Assembly: GCF_014643175.1 (NCBI RefSeq)
Contig: NZ_BMJH01000001.1
Location: 62,001-126,000, forward strand
DNA length: 64,000 bases
Direction of reading: 5' to 3'
DNA from: Hoyosella rhizosphaerae
GTDB taxonomy: Bacteria > Actinomycetota > Actinomycetes > Mycobacteriales > Mycobacteriaceae
A program made the position numbers and the translations under genes. A model generated the notes under the pieces. It worked only from the letters and a program-made list of their open reading frames with translations, was not told where the DNA came from and did no database searches. Shown here piece after piece: positions 1 through 9,172 of the stretch. How positions within the stretch are numbered: position 1 is the stretch's first letter; each line of letters begins with the position of its first letter.

Positions 1-810
1 ACCACTGCGTTGAGCCAGCCATTCAGTTATATGTGGGATAACTTTGCCTTGGCTGCACACCACCCGTGTGCCGGGGAGCCGCGAGATTTCAAGTAAACGC
101 TTGTGCGCCGCTTCAGGATCCTTTATGTAGGCCTCTTCTGACAGTGTGGGTTCAACAATTATGTCGCGGTTCAATTCGTCGGCCAGCGGTGCGACCGTTT
201 GCGTGCAGCGAACCCGGTCCGCAGAATGCACGTCCGTTGCCCCGAATGCAAGAAAATGGGGAAGAAGCGCTTCGGCTTGTGCCCGGCCCTCAGGTATCAG
301 CGGGCGAGCAGTGTCGTCGCCGAAGAAGTCCTCTCGCCGACCAGCTTTAGCGTGGCGAACGAACAGCAATGTCGTGACGTCAGTTGGTTGCTTGGCGTAA
401 ATTTTGATGACGCGGCGATCCAAGTTGTAGCTCACCTTCTTGGCGGCTTTTTCCACTGTCAACCAGAGCAGTTCGTCACATTCCTCATTGGGCACGAACT
501 CGCCGCCGAGAGCTTCGGCCGCCCAATAATCGACTTCTTTGCGCTTGGCATCTTTCAGCGGGTAGGAAACGCGGATGAGGTGTCTCCCCAACTTAGGGAC
601 GAAACCGGTCTCTTCCTCAATTTCGCGGGCTGCAGCGATGACTGGTGTTTCCCCGGAATCCAATTTTCCTTTGGGCAACGACCAGTCGTCATACCGGGGG
701 CGATGCACAACGGCGATTTCCCGCACCCCCTTGGGGGTACGTCGCCACAGCACCGCTCCCGCTGCGAGAACGCTTGTGGATTTGTGCTTCTTTTTCTTCG
801 TCGAACCCAC
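1..810 (-). CDS. mutT1: MutT1-type Nudix hydrolase with histidine phosphatase domain (3' end cut off)
   Basis: The visible 270 codons have no stop and run off the window edge. The family (M. tuberculosis MutT1, about 317 aa) hydrolyses oxidised guanine nucleotides such as 8-oxo-GTP and thereby prevents mutation. Residues about 15-140 form a Nudix domain: the GX5EX7REUXEEXGU box is complete, from GKLDSGE to REIEEETGF. A second domain begins at FVRHAKAG, the RHG-type motif of histidine phosphatases, giving the two-domain architecture special to this actinobacterial type. The start is a GTG two bases after the ppk1 stop, with AAGG upstream inside ppk1, so the genes are probably cotranscribed. 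The Ppk1-MutT1 neighbourhood is conserved in mycobacteria. Confidence 0.9.
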   Translation of the reverse strand, partial: MGSTKKKKHKSTSVLAAGAVLWRRTPKGVREIAVVHRPRYDDWSLPKGKLDSGETPVIAAAREIEEETGFVPKLGRHLIRVSYPLKDAKRKEVDYWAAEALGGEFVPNEECDELLWLTVEKAAKKVSYNLDRRVIKIYAKQPTDVTTLLFVRHAKAGRREDFFGDDTARPLIPEGRAQAEALLPHFLAFGATDVHSADRVRCTQTVAPLADELNRDIIVEPTLSEEAYIKDPEAAHKRLLEISRLPGTRVVCSQGKVIPHITEWLAQRSG

Positions 811-812
811 GT

Positions 813-3119
813 TTATGACCCTTGTGTTAGATGCCGGCGAATCATCTCCTCTTGATGATCGCGCACTTGCTCGCCATCTGCAGGGGCGGCCACCCAATTG
901 CTGTCTTCTTGGAGAACCCAGCAGCGAGTAGTGGGGTCGAGCGCGGAGTCAAAGATACTGTTGATTTCAGCCGTGATCTTGGGGTCGGTGACGCGCAGGA
1001 GAACCTCCACGCGGCGGTCCAAGTTGCGGTGCATCATGTCGGCGCTACCGATCCAGAACTCGTCGCTCCCGGCGAAGTGCATGATGCGGGAGTGTTCGAG
1101 GAAACGTCCGAGGATAGATCGCACATGGATGGTCTCGCTAAGTCCGGGGACACCGGGCTTGAGTGCACAAATGCCGCGAACAACAATCTCGACCGGTATG
1201 CCCGCTTGTGATGCGCGGTAAAGCGCATCGATAACTTGTTCGTCGACGAGAGCATTTGCTTTCATGCGGATCCGTGCAGGAAGACCAGCGCGCTGGAATT
1301 CAATCTCTTTGTCGATTCGAGCGATGATGCCTGATCGAATCCCGGTGGGGGCGACAAGAAGGTTGCGGTACTGCTCCACGCGCGAGTAGCCGGTGAGCGA
1401 GTTGAACAAGTCGGTGAGGTCCGCGCCAACCTCCGGTGCAGCGGTGAGGATACCGACGTCTTCGTACAATCGGGCGGTCTTGGGATTGTAATTGCCGGTC
1501 CCGATGTGGCAGTAACGGCGGATGGTGGCGCCTTCACGCCGCACCACGAGACACGTTTTGCAGTGCGTTTTGAGGCCCACGAGGCCGTAAACGACGTGCA
1601 CGCCTGCCTGCTCAAGTTTGCGAGCCCACTTGATGTTGGCTTGCTCGTCGAAGCGCGCTTTAATCTCGACCAGCGCTACAACCTGTTTGCCAGCTTCTGC
1701 GGCATCGATCAAGGCATTGATGATCGGGGAGTCGCCGGACGTGCGGTACAAGGTCTGCTTGATGGCGAGCACTTGTGGGTCAGCCGCGGCTTGTTCAATG
1801 AACCGCTGCACGCTGGTCGAGAATGATGCGTATGGGTGGTGTACGAAGATGTCACCTTCGCGGAGGGTCGAGAAAACACTCTTCGGGGTCTCGCGTTCAC
1901 CGAACGCTGAGTGCGTTGCGGGTACGAAAGGCTTGTCCTTGAGTGCGGGGCGGTCTACGGCGTACACCTGCCAGAGACTCGAAAGATCAAGTAGCCCAGG
2001 CACGTGAACAACATCGGCTGGGTCGACATCGAGTTCACGCAGGAGCAGGTCGAGCATCCGTTCGGTCATGTCATCGGACACTTCGAGCCGAACTGGGGAG
2101 CCGAAACGGCGGCGGGCAAGTTCACGTTCGAGCGCTTGCAGGAGATCTTCGTCGCGGTCTTCTTCCACTTCGAAGTCGGCATTCCTCGTGATGCGGAATG
2201 CGTGGTTCTCGACGATCTCCATCCCGTGGAAGAGTACGTCGAGGTGCGCGGCGATGAGTTCCTCAACCGGGAGGAAAGCCACTGTGTCGGGGTCTTCATG
2301 GTCGACCTTGACGTACCGGCTGACGTTGTTGGGAACTTTGACGCGGGCGAAATGCTGGCCCCCACTGGCATCACGAACTGTGACGGCTAGGTTCAAACTC
2401 AGCCCACTGATGTAGGGGAAAGGGTGGGCCGGGTCGACAGCGAGCGGGGTGAGGACCGGGAAGATCTGCCCGTGAAAAAACGTCGACAGCTGTTTGTGTT
2501 GGTCGTCGTCGAGTTCGCCCCACGACACCAGCAAGATGCCCTTTTCGTCGAGCGCTGGGCGCACCTGGTCCATGAAGACGCGGGCGTGTTTGTTCGCAAG
2601 TTCTTGAGTGCGTGTGGCGATGAGTGACAACTGTTCGCGCGGCGAAAGGCCGTCTGCGGAACGCACCGACAAACCTGTTTCGTCTCGGCGTTTCAGCCCG
2701 GCGACACGCACCATGTAGAACTCGTCGAGGTTGGAAGCAAAGATTGCGAGGAACTTCGCGCGCTCAAGAAGGGGGATTGACGAGTCTTCAGCGAGGCTGA
2801 GGACACGGGAGTTGAAATCCAGCCAACTCAGTTCGCGGTTCAAGTATCGATCCGCAGGCAGTCCCTCAGGCGTGGAATCCGCCGCCGTCGCCGCAGGTGG
2901 GGCGGACGGGATGACATGCACGGGTGTGTTGGGTGCAAGTTCTGCATCAGGGTCCAGCGTCAGTCCGTCGGGTAGCGGGTGCTGCTCAGTCTTCGCTGCA
3001 TCGTCTGCAGATACGTCGCTGGCAAGAGGTCGGGGGGAACTTGCGTGATCGGCCACCCCCTGATCATTCCAAATTATTGCGCATCGGCAAGCCAGTCTTG
3101 CTCTGATTGAGCTAAACAT
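813..3119 (-). CDS. ppk1: Polyphosphate kinase 1
   Basis: Reversibly transfers the gamma-phosphate of ATP to polyphosphate, usually at the membrane. The protein matches actinobacterial Ppk1 nearly end to end from [13 protein letters not shown] onward. Both phospholipase-D-like catalytic histidines are recognisable, the first in GLKTHCKT and the second in RFLEHSRI. The first ~90 residues are low-complexity and unconserved. The start is uncertain: the ATG at 3119 lies 4 bp after cofC but has no clear ribosome site, while a GTG at 3056 follows a G-rich stretch that is very close to it. It lies in a minus-strand run cofC-ppk1-mutT1 with gaps of 2-4 bp, so one transcript is likely. Confidence 0.96.
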   Translation of the reverse strand: MFSSIRARLACRCAIIWNDQGVADHASSPRPLASDVSADDAAKTEQHPLPDGLTLDPDAELAPNTPVHVIPSAPPAATAADSTPEGLPADRYLNRELSWLDFNSRVLSLAEDSSIPLLERAKFLAIFASNLDEFYMVRVAGLKRRDETGLSVRSADGLSPREQLSLIATRTQELANKHARVFMDQVRPALDEKGILLVSWGELDDDQHKQLSTFFHGQIFPVLTPLAVDPAHPFPYISGLSLNLAVTVRDASGGQHFARVKVPNNVSRYVKVDHEDPDTVAFLPVEELIAAHLDVLFHGMEIVENHAFRITRNADFEVEEDRDEDLLQALERELARRRFGSPVRLEVSDDMTERMLDLLLRELDVDPADVVHVPGLLDLSSLWQVYAVDRPALKDKPFVPATHSAFGERETPKSVFSTLREGDIFVHHPYASFSTSVQRFIEQAAADPQVLAIKQTLYRTSGDSPIINALIDAAEAGKQVVALVEIKARFDEQANIKWARKLEQAGVHVVYGLVGLKTHCKTCLVVRREGATIRRYCHIGTGNYNPKTARLYEDVGILTAAPEVGADLTDLFNSLTGYSRVEQYRNLLVAPTGIRSGIIARIDKEIEFQRAGLPARIRMKANALVDEQVIDALYRASQAGIPVEIVVRGICALKPGVPGLSETIHVRSILGRFLEHSRIMHFAGSDEFWIGSADMMHRNLDRRVEVLLRVTDPKITAEINSIFDSALDPTTRCWVLQEDSNWVAAPADGEQVRDHQEEMIRRHLTQGS

Positions 3120-3123
3120 TTAA

Positions 3124-3783
3124 TTACCAGTGGGTGACGCGCCGGAAAAGTGGCGCTTTACGGGTTACATCACGAGTGAAAGCACCAACATCGAGTCCAC
3201 CGATCTCGTCAAGATCGGCTGGGGTGTCAACGTCATGACGCAAGCCTGGTACCGGTCCAAGGAATGGCCGCGCCCCGTCGGCATGAAAAGCGGCGGCGGA
3301 ATTGGGACCGAACAGTGGGTGCACAGCGTGCCCGCCGGGAATAAACAAGGCAGTGGTGCCGATGCCGTGACGATCAGCGATAAATACCGGTGTCGCAGTT
3401 GTTGCGGTGAATGTCATGACGGCTTCTAGCTCGTGCGGTTGCACAGCTGGCACATCAGCGTGGACGATGCCGAGCGCTGTTCCGGGGTTTGCTTGGCGAA
3501 TGCGATCGCATGCGTCCGTCAGGGAGTCGTTTAAGTCGTTTCGCTGTTCGGATTCATACAGGGCACCGTGTTCGCACGCGATTTTTTCGACATCCACAGA
3601 GGAACCAACAACGGTGACGCGCGAGACAAGCGGGCTCCGCGACACAGCATCAAGCGTGTCGCGCAACATGGCGGCGGCTAGTCGTGCCCGCTCCGTTGCG
3701 CTAAGAACCCCAGCGAGGCGCGATTTCGCCTGACTCAGCGGTTTTGCCGGAACAACGACGGCGAACACATCCACCACACACAC
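3124..3783 (-). CDS. cofC: 2-phospho-L-lactate/phosphoenolpyruvate guanylyltransferase (F420 biosynthesis)
   Basis: Nucleotidyltransferase that makes the GDP-activated three-carbon precursor joined to Fo in coenzyme F420 synthesis. In mycobacteria the homologue is FbiD (Rv2983) and uses phosphoenolpyruvate. The protein has 219 aa, close to the usual 214. The N-terminus VVPAKPLSQAKSRLAGVLS is the typical glycosyltransferase-A-like nucleotide-binding start, and the C-terminal stretch has the family's ADRHGIGTTAL, HPLFGPNS and LRHDVDTPADL segments. It is first in the cofC-ppk1-mutT1 run, divergent from gpsA. Its presence implies that the organism makes F420, although no other F420 biosynthetic gene lies in the window. 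The GTG at 3783 could be replaced by a GTG a few codons downstream. Confidence 0.88.
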   Translation of the reverse strand: MCVVDVFAVVVPAKPLSQAKSRLAGVLSATERARLAAAMLRDTLDAVSRSPLVSRVTVVGSSVDVEKIACEHGALYESEQRNDLNDSLTDACDRIRQANPGTALGIVHADVPAVQPHELEAVMTFTATTATPVFIADRHGIGTTALFIPGGHAVHPLFGPNSAAAFHADGARPFLGPVPGLRHDVDTPADLDEIGGLDVGAFTRDVTRKAPLFRRVTHW

Positions 3784-3898
3784 CCTAGTCGCTTATGGCT
3801 GGGCGGGTTTGTTGGTGTATGTGCCGCCGATGCGCCCCGTGGCTGGCAGAATGCGGGCACAAGGTTCTTTGACGCGCGAACGGTGGAGGTAGGTTGTC

Positions 3899-4897
3899 AT
3901 GACCAAGGCAGCAGTAATGGGTTCGGGCTCATGGGGAACTGCGTTCGCCAAGGTGCTCGCCGACGCTGGTACCGACGTCATGATGTGGGCGCGTCGACCG
4001 GAACTTGCACAGTGCATTGAGCAAACCAACGAAAACAAGGACTACCTGCCTGGCAGCATCTTGCCGGAGAGGCTGCACGCGACGCACGACCCCGAAGTGG
4101 CGCTCGCGAATGCTGACATCGTTGTTCTTGCAGTACCGTCTCAAACCTTGCGCGGCAACCTTGAATCGTGGAAGTCGATGATTCCCCCAGACGCGACTCT
4201 GCTGAGTCTGGCCAAGGGCGTTGAAAGCGAAACTTTGCTGCGGATGAGTCAAGTAATCGCGCAGGTCACCAAGGCTGATCCTTCGCGAATTGCTGTGTTG
4301 TCGGGGCCGAACCTTGCCCGTGAAGTTGCGGAAGGCCAACCAGCTGCCACCGTGATTGCTTGCCCCGACTCTGCCCGCGCAATTGCAGTGCAAAAAGCTT
4401 GTCACACAGGCTATTTTCGCCCGTACACAAATACCGATGTGATCGGGTGCGAAATCGGTGGGGCATGCAAGAACGTCATCGCTTTGGCGTGTGGGATGGC
4501 CTCTGGTGTTGGGTTGGGCGACAACACCATTGCATCGATCATTACCCGAGGGCTAGCGGAGGTGACGCGACTTGGCGTAGCTACGGGCGCAAACCCTTCG
4601 ACGCTAGCCGGGCTCGCAGGCGTGGGTGACCTCGTGGCGACCTGCACCTCGCCGCTGTCTCGCAATCGTAGTTTTGGACACGCTTTGGGCCGGGGTGGCA
4701 GCCTTGCCGATGCCCAACGGGCCGCGCATGGGCAGGTCGCCGAGGGCGTGAAATCATGTACATCAGTCCGTGCTCTGGCCAACAGTTATGGCGTGGACAT
4801 GCCGTTGACCAACGCCGTGCACCGGGTATGCCACGAGGACCAAGCGGTTCTCGATGCAGTGCAGCAATTGCTTGGGCGCAGCACCAAATCCGAATAA
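3899..4897 (+). CDS. gpsA: Glycerol-3-phosphate dehydrogenase [NAD(P)+]
   Basis: Cytosolic reduction of dihydroxyacetone phosphate to sn-glycerol 3-phosphate, the backbone of phospholipids. The 332-aa protein has the full family length. The N-terminal Rossmann motif [14 protein letters not shown] (residues about 8-21) binds NAD(P)H. The segment [14 protein letters not shown] contains the catalytic lysine region, and the C-terminal helical domain is complete. A GGAGG-type ribosome site lies about 8 bases before the ATG. It is followed after 62 bp by ddl, the same order as Rv2982c-Rv2981c. Confidence 0.97.
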   Translation: MTKAAVMGSGSWGTAFAKVLADAGTDVMMWARRPELAQCIEQTNENKDYLPGSILPERLHATHDPEVALANADIVVLAVPSQTLRGNLESWKSMIPPDATLLSLAKGVESETLLRMSQVIAQVTKADPSRIAVLSGPNLAREVAEGQPAATVIACPDSARAIAVQKACHTGYFRPYTNTDVIGCEIGGACKNVIALACGMASGVGLGDNTIASIITRGLAEVTRLGVATGANPSTLAGLAGVGDLVATCTSPLSRNRSFGHALGRGGSLADAQRAAHGQVAEGVKSCTSVRALANSYGVDMPLTNAVHRVCHEDQAVLDAVQQLLGRSTKSE

Positions 4898-4959
4898 ATC
4901 TTCGCCACACGTGTACGACCATTCGCATGACCAAGTTTTCGGAAGGTAGCGTTACCAGA

Positions 4960-6075
4960 GTGTCTGACAAGCGGATTCGAGTAGCAGTCATTTTCGGTGG
5001 GCGCAGCAGCGAGCACCCCGTGTCGTGTGTGTCGGCTGGCAGTGTGCTCCGCCACATCGATCGGGACCGGTTCGACGTCACCCCCATCGGCATCACCACA
5101 GCCGGTGCATGGGTGCAGGGCGTCACCGACCCGGACAAACTCGTGATCGCAAATAAGACGATGCCCTCTGTCGATCCCGCCGGTGGAGAGGTGTGCTTGT
5201 CGCCTTCGCCTGCCAGTGACGGTGCCGTCATCGCAATGGACTCCACCGAAATGGGCCGCCTGCTCGCCAATGTCGATGTTGTTTTCCCCATCCTCCACGG
5301 GCCATACGGCGAGGACGGCACTATTCAAGGCCTGCTTGAACTATCTGGTGTTCCATACGTGGGACCAGGCGTTTTGGCCAGCGCCGCAGGGATGGATAAG
5401 GAATTCACCAAGAAACTCCTTGCTGCCGAAGGGCTACCGGTAGGCCGTCAGATCATTCTTCGCCCGGGTACGCACGAGGTCACGGATGCTCAGCGTGAGG
5501 CCATCGGCTTGCCCGCTTTTGTTAAGCCCGCTCGGGGTGGATCGTCAATCGGGATCTCCCGCATCACCTCCTGGGACCAACTGGCTGACGCGATTGCTGT
5601 CGCTCGGGAACACGATCCCAAGGTGATCATCGAGGCGGGCATTGTTGGTCGTGAAGTCGAATGTGGTGTCCTGGAGTTTCCTGATGGGCGGGTCGAGGCC
5701 AGCGTCATCGCCGAGATTCGATTGCCCGACACACACGTGGGCGACGCAGAAGGCGGCGCTTTCTATGATTTCGAAACTAAGTACATCAATGACGTCACTG
5801 AATTTGATGTACCCGCAAACTTAAGCGACGTCGAAACGAAAGAAATTCAGCGAATCGCCGTAGAGGCATTCCGTGCCCTTGATTGCCAAGGCCTGGCACG
5901 AGTCGACTTTTTCTCGACCGCTGACGGACCGGTCATCAACGAGATCAACACAATGCCGGGATTCACATCGATCTCGCTGTATCCGCGGGTATGGGCAGCG
6001 AGTGGTGTTGAATACTCCGATTTGATTTCCACCCTCATCGACACCGCAATCGCTCGCGGGACTGGGCTTCGGTAG
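4960..6075 (+). CDS. ddl: D-alanine--D-alanine ligase
   Basis: ATP-grasp enzyme that joins two D-alanines for the peptidoglycan stem peptide. I start it at GTG 4960 ([14 protein letters not shown]) because GGAAGGTAG lies 10 bases upstream; a longer reading frame overlaps gpsA and has no homology. The length is 371 aa, typical of actinobacterial Ddl. N-terminal [14 protein letters not shown], the ATP-grasp core ([14 protein letters not shown]) and the C-terminal metal-binding [11 protein letters not shown] are all present. An in-frame ATG at 4927 is the alternative start. Confidence 0.96.
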   Translation: MSDKRIRVAVIFGGRSSEHPVSCVSAGSVLRHIDRDRFDVTPIGITTAGAWVQGVTDPDKLVIANKTMPSVDPAGGEVCLSPSPASDGAVIAMDSTEMGRLLANVDVVFPILHGPYGEDGTIQGLLELSGVPYVGPGVLASAAGMDKEFTKKLLAAEGLPVGRQIILRPGTHEVTDAQREAIGLPAFVKPARGGSSIGISRITSWDQLADAIAVAREHDPKVIIEAGIVGREVECGVLEFPDGRVEASVIAEIRLPDTHVGDAEGGAFYDFETKYINDVTEFDVPANLSDVETKEIQRIAVEAFRALDCQGLARVDFFSTADGPVINEINTMPGFTSISLYPRVWAASGVEYSDLISTLIDTAIARGTGLR

Positions 6076-6095
6076 CGGGGGATTGGGCCAGCGGG

Positions 6096-6650
6096 CTAGT
6101 TAATTGGTGCCGGGTCGATCGGTTGTGGCGGCAGCACATCAGCGATCGTGTCGGACACCACCTGGAGTGGGGTAGGGCCTGAGCCGTTGGGGACAGTCAA
6201 GGCTATGTAGATTCCCCTGTCGACGGCGTACCAGGTGCTTGAATCAATCCCGAGCGGGGCGCCTGATGCCTCGAACCACTCCACGCCGTTGATGATCTGC
6301 AACGCGGCAGCACGATCAAACTCAAGGGGCCGGTCAAGCCCACACCGCAACACAACTGGGTCATCAAGCGAGGCCGCCAAGCGCCATGCCGCAGCACCCA
6401 CAGGCGCCGGATCCAACAACTCCGCCCGCTCAAGGTCTCCCAGCGTGTCGGGCAGCGCCGACACCACACTGGCACATTGCTCCGACTCGGCGTCGGGCGC
6501 AGGCACCACGGAGAGAGGGACAGGTTGGGAAGGGGCGGTCCGCTGCAACACCACCGCCGCCACGATGAGAGCGACAACCAGAATCACTGGCAGAGCCACT
6601 GCCGTCGCAATGATTGCGGGTGACATTCGTTCTGACGACGTATCGTTCAC
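6096..6650 (-). CDS. DUF3515 family membrane-anchored protein
   Basis: Conserved actinobacterial protein of unknown function (Rv2980 counterpart by position and length). The chosen product has 184 aa. Residues about 10-32 form one hydrophobic segment (IIATAVALPVILVVALIVAA), followed by an outward-facing soluble domain with two conserved-looking cysteines (SEQC and VLRCG). It converges on ddl and its 5' end is 23 bp from that of thiL, so the two share a divergent promoter region. The start is not decided by a strong ribosome site: GTG 6650 gives the best family length, ATG 6626 also fits, and longer readings would run antisense into thiL. Confidence 0.72.
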   Translation of the reverse strand: MNDTSSERMSPAIIATAVALPVILVVALIVAAVVLQRTAPSQPVPLSVVPAPDAESEQCASVVSALPDTLGDLERAELLDPAPVGAAAWRLAASLDDPVVLRCGLDRPLEFDRAAALQIINGVEWFEASGAPLGIDSSTWYAVDRGIYIALTVPNGSGPTPLQVVSDTIADVLPPQPIDPAPIN

Positions 6651-6672
6651 AGCGCCACCGTACTCTAATGCA

Positions 6673-7668
6673 GTGACAACTGACCGATCAGATCTTCCCA
6701 ATGTCAGCGACGCCACAGTGAGCGAAATCGGCGAATTTTCCGTCATCGCCCGCGCCACGGACCAGCGTCAACAGCCCGCAGATGTGCAGGTGGGGCCCGG
6801 CGACGACGCCGCAGTGGTCACGATCGATGGTGCTGCTGTTGTGGCATGCGTGGACACCCTCGTTGAGGGTAGGCATTTTCGTGTGGACTGGTCGACGGGA
6901 AGCGACATAGGGCGCAAAGCGATCGCACAAAATGCGGCAGATCTTGCTGCGATGGGTGCGATACCAGTGACGTTCCTTGTGTCCTTAGGGTGCCCCGCAG
7001 ATACTTCGGTGGCGTTCACCGACGATCTGGTAGCGGGGCTATGGGCTGAGGCCGCCAGATTTGGAGCCGGGATTAGTGGCGGCGACTTGGTGCAGTCCGA
7101 TCAAATCACTGTGTCGGTGACCGCTTTGGGCTCTTTGCAGGGGCGAACGGCTGTCCTGCGTAGTGGAGCACAACCCGGCGACGTTGTTGCCGTTGCGGGT
7201 GAACTCGGAAAGTCAGCAGCAGGGCTTCATCTGCTGGCCAACATGAACTCCGATTCGTTGGCACCTTTTGTTGACTGCGTGCATGTTCATCGTGTGCCCG
7301 ACCCCCCGTATACCGCAGGGATCGCGGCAGCGAATGCCGGTGCGCATTCCATGATTGACACATCGGACGGGTTGCTCGCGGACCTATCTCATGTGGCTGC
7401 AGCCTCGCAGGTGCGGGTCGACATAGAAACGGCGTTGCTCCCGATACCGTCGGCGGTAGCTGAAGTGGCAGAAATGGCGGGGGTCGACCCGTTGGATTGG
7501 GTACTCGGCGGTGGAGAAGACCACGCGCTCGTGGCGACTTTTGCGTCTCATCAGACTGTGCCCGCACCATTTAGGCGGGTCGGCAGCGTGTCTGCCGGTT
7601 CCGGCGTCACCGTCGATGGGGCGCGCGTCGAACAGCGTGGGTGGACGAGTTGGCGCCGCACTGAGTGA
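6673..7668 (+). CDS. thiL: Thiamine-monophosphate kinase
   Basis: Phosphorylates thiamine monophosphate to thiamine diphosphate, the final step of cofactor B1 synthesis. Family hallmarks are GPGDDAAVV near residue 40, DTLVEGRHFR, the AQNAADLAAMGA helix, and the C-terminal GGGEDHALV. The start GTG 6673 gives an N-terminus closely resembling the mycobacterial protein (VTTDRSD). No clear ribosome site precedes it, so the mRNA may be leaderless. The longer upstream frame would overlap DUF3515 and is rejected. The product has 331 aa, the normal length. Confidence 0.93.
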   Translation: MTTDRSDLPNVSDATVSEIGEFSVIARATDQRQQPADVQVGPGDDAAVVTIDGAAVVACVDTLVEGRHFRVDWSTGSDIGRKAIAQNAADLAAMGAIPVTFLVSLGCPADTSVAFTDDLVAGLWAEAARFGAGISGGDLVQSDQITVSVTALGSLQGRTAVLRSGAQPGDVVAVAGELGKSAAGLHLLANMNSDSLAPFVDCVHVHRVPDPPYTAGIAAANAGAHSMIDTSDGLLADLSHVAAASQVRVDIETALLPIPSAVAEVAEMAGVDPLDWVLGGGEDHALVATFASHQTVPAPFRRVGSVSAGSGVTVDGARVEQRGWTSWRRTE

Positions 7669-7693
7669 TGCTTTTGGGGCTTGTTGGCTTCGC

Positions 7694-7762
7694 GCTCCCG
7701 TTTTGTGCGGACGCTCCCGGTTTTGCGGTGAAAAAGTGGGAGCGTTTGCACAAAGTCGGAGC
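7694..7762. repeat. Nested imperfect inverted repeat in the thiL-carbonic anhydrase gap
   Basis: The 160-bp gap between thiL and the next gene holds a two-level inverted repeat. The inner arms are exact: CGCTCCC at 7712-7718 and GGGAGCG at 7738-7744, with a 19-nt loop. The outer arms, 7694-7708 (GCTCCCGTTTTGTGC) and 7748-7762 (GCACAAAGTCGGAGC), pair with few mismatches. The left half is also a direct repeat of CGCTCCCG-TTTTG. There is no U-tract after it. It could be a processed RNA structure, a dispersed intergenic repeat or a protein-binding site. Confidence 0.7.
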
Positions 7763-7828
7763 CCCACTGGAAACCACCACCAGACCATCAGCTGTGACAG
7801 TGTGTCTCACTTGCTTTATGCTTGCGCG

Positions 7829-8350
7829 ATGGCGATATATGCACTCGGCGACAGGGTCCCGTCCATTCATCCCGATGCCTACGTACACCCAGATGCCGTT
7901 GTCATCGGTTCGGTCACCCTTGAAGCAGGCGTTTCCATCTGGCCGACGACCGTACTTCGTGGTGACTACGGCACCATTTCCATCGGTGCCAAGTCCAACA
8001 TTCAAGATGGCACGATCATTCATTGCACGAGTGTTCACCCGACAGTCATTGGGGAAAATTGCGTGGTGGGGCACAACGCGCACATCGAGGGTGCCGTTAT
8101 TGGGCCGAACTGCCTTATCGCATCCGGCTCGATTGTGCTCAACGGCTCAGTGATTGGCGAGAACGCGATCGTCGGCGCCGGTGCAGTGGTGCCGTTCAAT
8201 TTCCAACTACCCGCCTACCGGATGGCTTTGGGTGTTCCAGCGAAGATCCGCGAAGGCTACGAGGTGCCGGTCGGGCACGTCGACGGCAACACTGCGGTGT
8301 ATATGGCGAACGCAACCTACTATCGTGAGGCTTTGCGTCGACTCGATTAG
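7829..8350 (+). CDS. Gamma-class carbonic anhydrase-like hexapeptide-repeat protein
   Basis: Left-handed beta-helix protein of the gamma-carbonic anhydrase/YrdA group, a probable zinc enzyme interconverting CO2 and bicarbonate. The 173-aa product is built of hexapeptide repeats from about residue 15 (HPDAVVIGSVTLEAGVSIW). Histidines that normally ligate zinc occur in IIHCTSVHPT and VVGHNAHIEG. I start at ATG 7829 (MAIYALGDRV); the longer frame overlaps thiL and shows no homology. No strong ribosome site is visible. YrdA-type proteins are not all active anhydrases, so the activity is inferred from the family. Confidence 0.85.
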   Translation: MAIYALGDRVPSIHPDAYVHPDAVVIGSVTLEAGVSIWPTTVLRGDYGTISIGAKSNIQDGTIIHCTSVHPTVIGENCVVGHNAHIEGAVIGPNCLIASGSIVLNGSVIGENAIVGAGAVVPFNFQLPAYRMALGVPAKIREGYEVPVGHVDGNTAVYMANATYYREALRRLD

Positions 8351-8388
8351 TGGCGATGCAACCGCAACGGTAGAGGAGAAGCAGAGTC

Positions 8389-9066
8389 ATGGCGCCCAAG
8401 CCATTGTCCGACATTGTTGAAGCTGGCTGGGCTGAGGCGCTGGCGCCGGTAGAGCCGGTGATTGCGGAAATGGGGGAGTTCTTGCGGGCCGAGCAGTCGG
8501 CCGGTCGCGGATACTTGCCCAGCGGCGCGAACATTTTGCGGGCATTCCAGCAACCACTTGCGGACGTGCGGATTCTGATCGTGGGGCAGGACCCATATCC
8601 GACACCGGGGCACGCTGTGGGGCTCAGTTTTTCGGTGGCGCCCGATGTTCGCCCATTGCCGCGTAGCTTAAGCAACATTTTTCGCGAGTACTCCGACGAT
8701 CTTGGGTTTCCGATGCCGTCGAACGGAGATCTGACTCCGTGGTCGAAAGCTGGCGTGATGTTGTTGAACAGGGTTCTCACGGTGCAGCCGGGGCAGCCAG
8801 CATCTCATCGCGGTAAGGGCTGGGAGGCAGTGACGGAGCAGGCGATCCATGCCTTGGTGGATCGAGTTGATCCGTTGGTGGCCATTTTGTGGGGCCGTGA
8901 TGCGTCGACGTTGAAACCGTTGTTGCCAGATGTGCCGATTATTGAATCAGCGCACCCGTCTCCGTTGTCGGCCTCGCGGGGGTTCTTTGGGTCCAAACCT
9001 TTTAGTCGCGCCAATGAGCATCTTTTAGATCTTGGAGCCGACGAGGTTGATTGGCGCTTGCCGTAA
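8389..9066 (+). CDS. ung: Uracil-DNA glycosylase
   Basis: Base-excision repair enzyme that removes uracil from DNA. The 225-aa protein carries family motif [18 protein letters not shown], with the catalytic aspartate at residue 68. The C-terminal motif [18 protein letters not shown] contains the DNA-intercalating region and catalytic histidine. AGGAG lies about 9 bases before the ATG. The position between thiL and the DAK-domain gene mirrors Rv2976c, but rpmB, which I expect nearby in mycobacteria, is not seen. Confidence 0.97.
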   Translation: MAPKPLSDIVEAGWAEALAPVEPVIAEMGEFLRAEQSAGRGYLPSGANILRAFQQPLADVRILIVGQDPYPTPGHAVGLSFSVAPDVRPLPRSLSNIFREYSDDLGFPMPSNGDLTPWSKAGVMLLNRVLTVQPGQPASHRGKGWEAVTEQAIHALVDRVDPLVAILWGRDASTLKPLLPDVPIIESAHPSPLSASRGFFGSKPFSRANEHLLDLGADEVDWRLP

Positions 9067-9172
9067 TTTTAGGACGTGCCTCGTGCGGTGAAGGTCCACC
9101 ACATGACCGGTATGGCGGGCTACGCTTTGAGGTAATCGGACATGAGGGTCCACTGATGGGGAGGGGTGTGTA

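Noticed and set aside
199-855. Plus-strand reading frame of 218 codons at the window start
   Set aside because: It is antisense to the Nudix and phosphatase domains of MutT1, which carry clear motifs; the plus-strand translation has none.
9067-9172. rpmB (ribosomal protein L28) expected between ung and the DhaL gene
   Set aside because: Only 106 bp and no matching reading frame.
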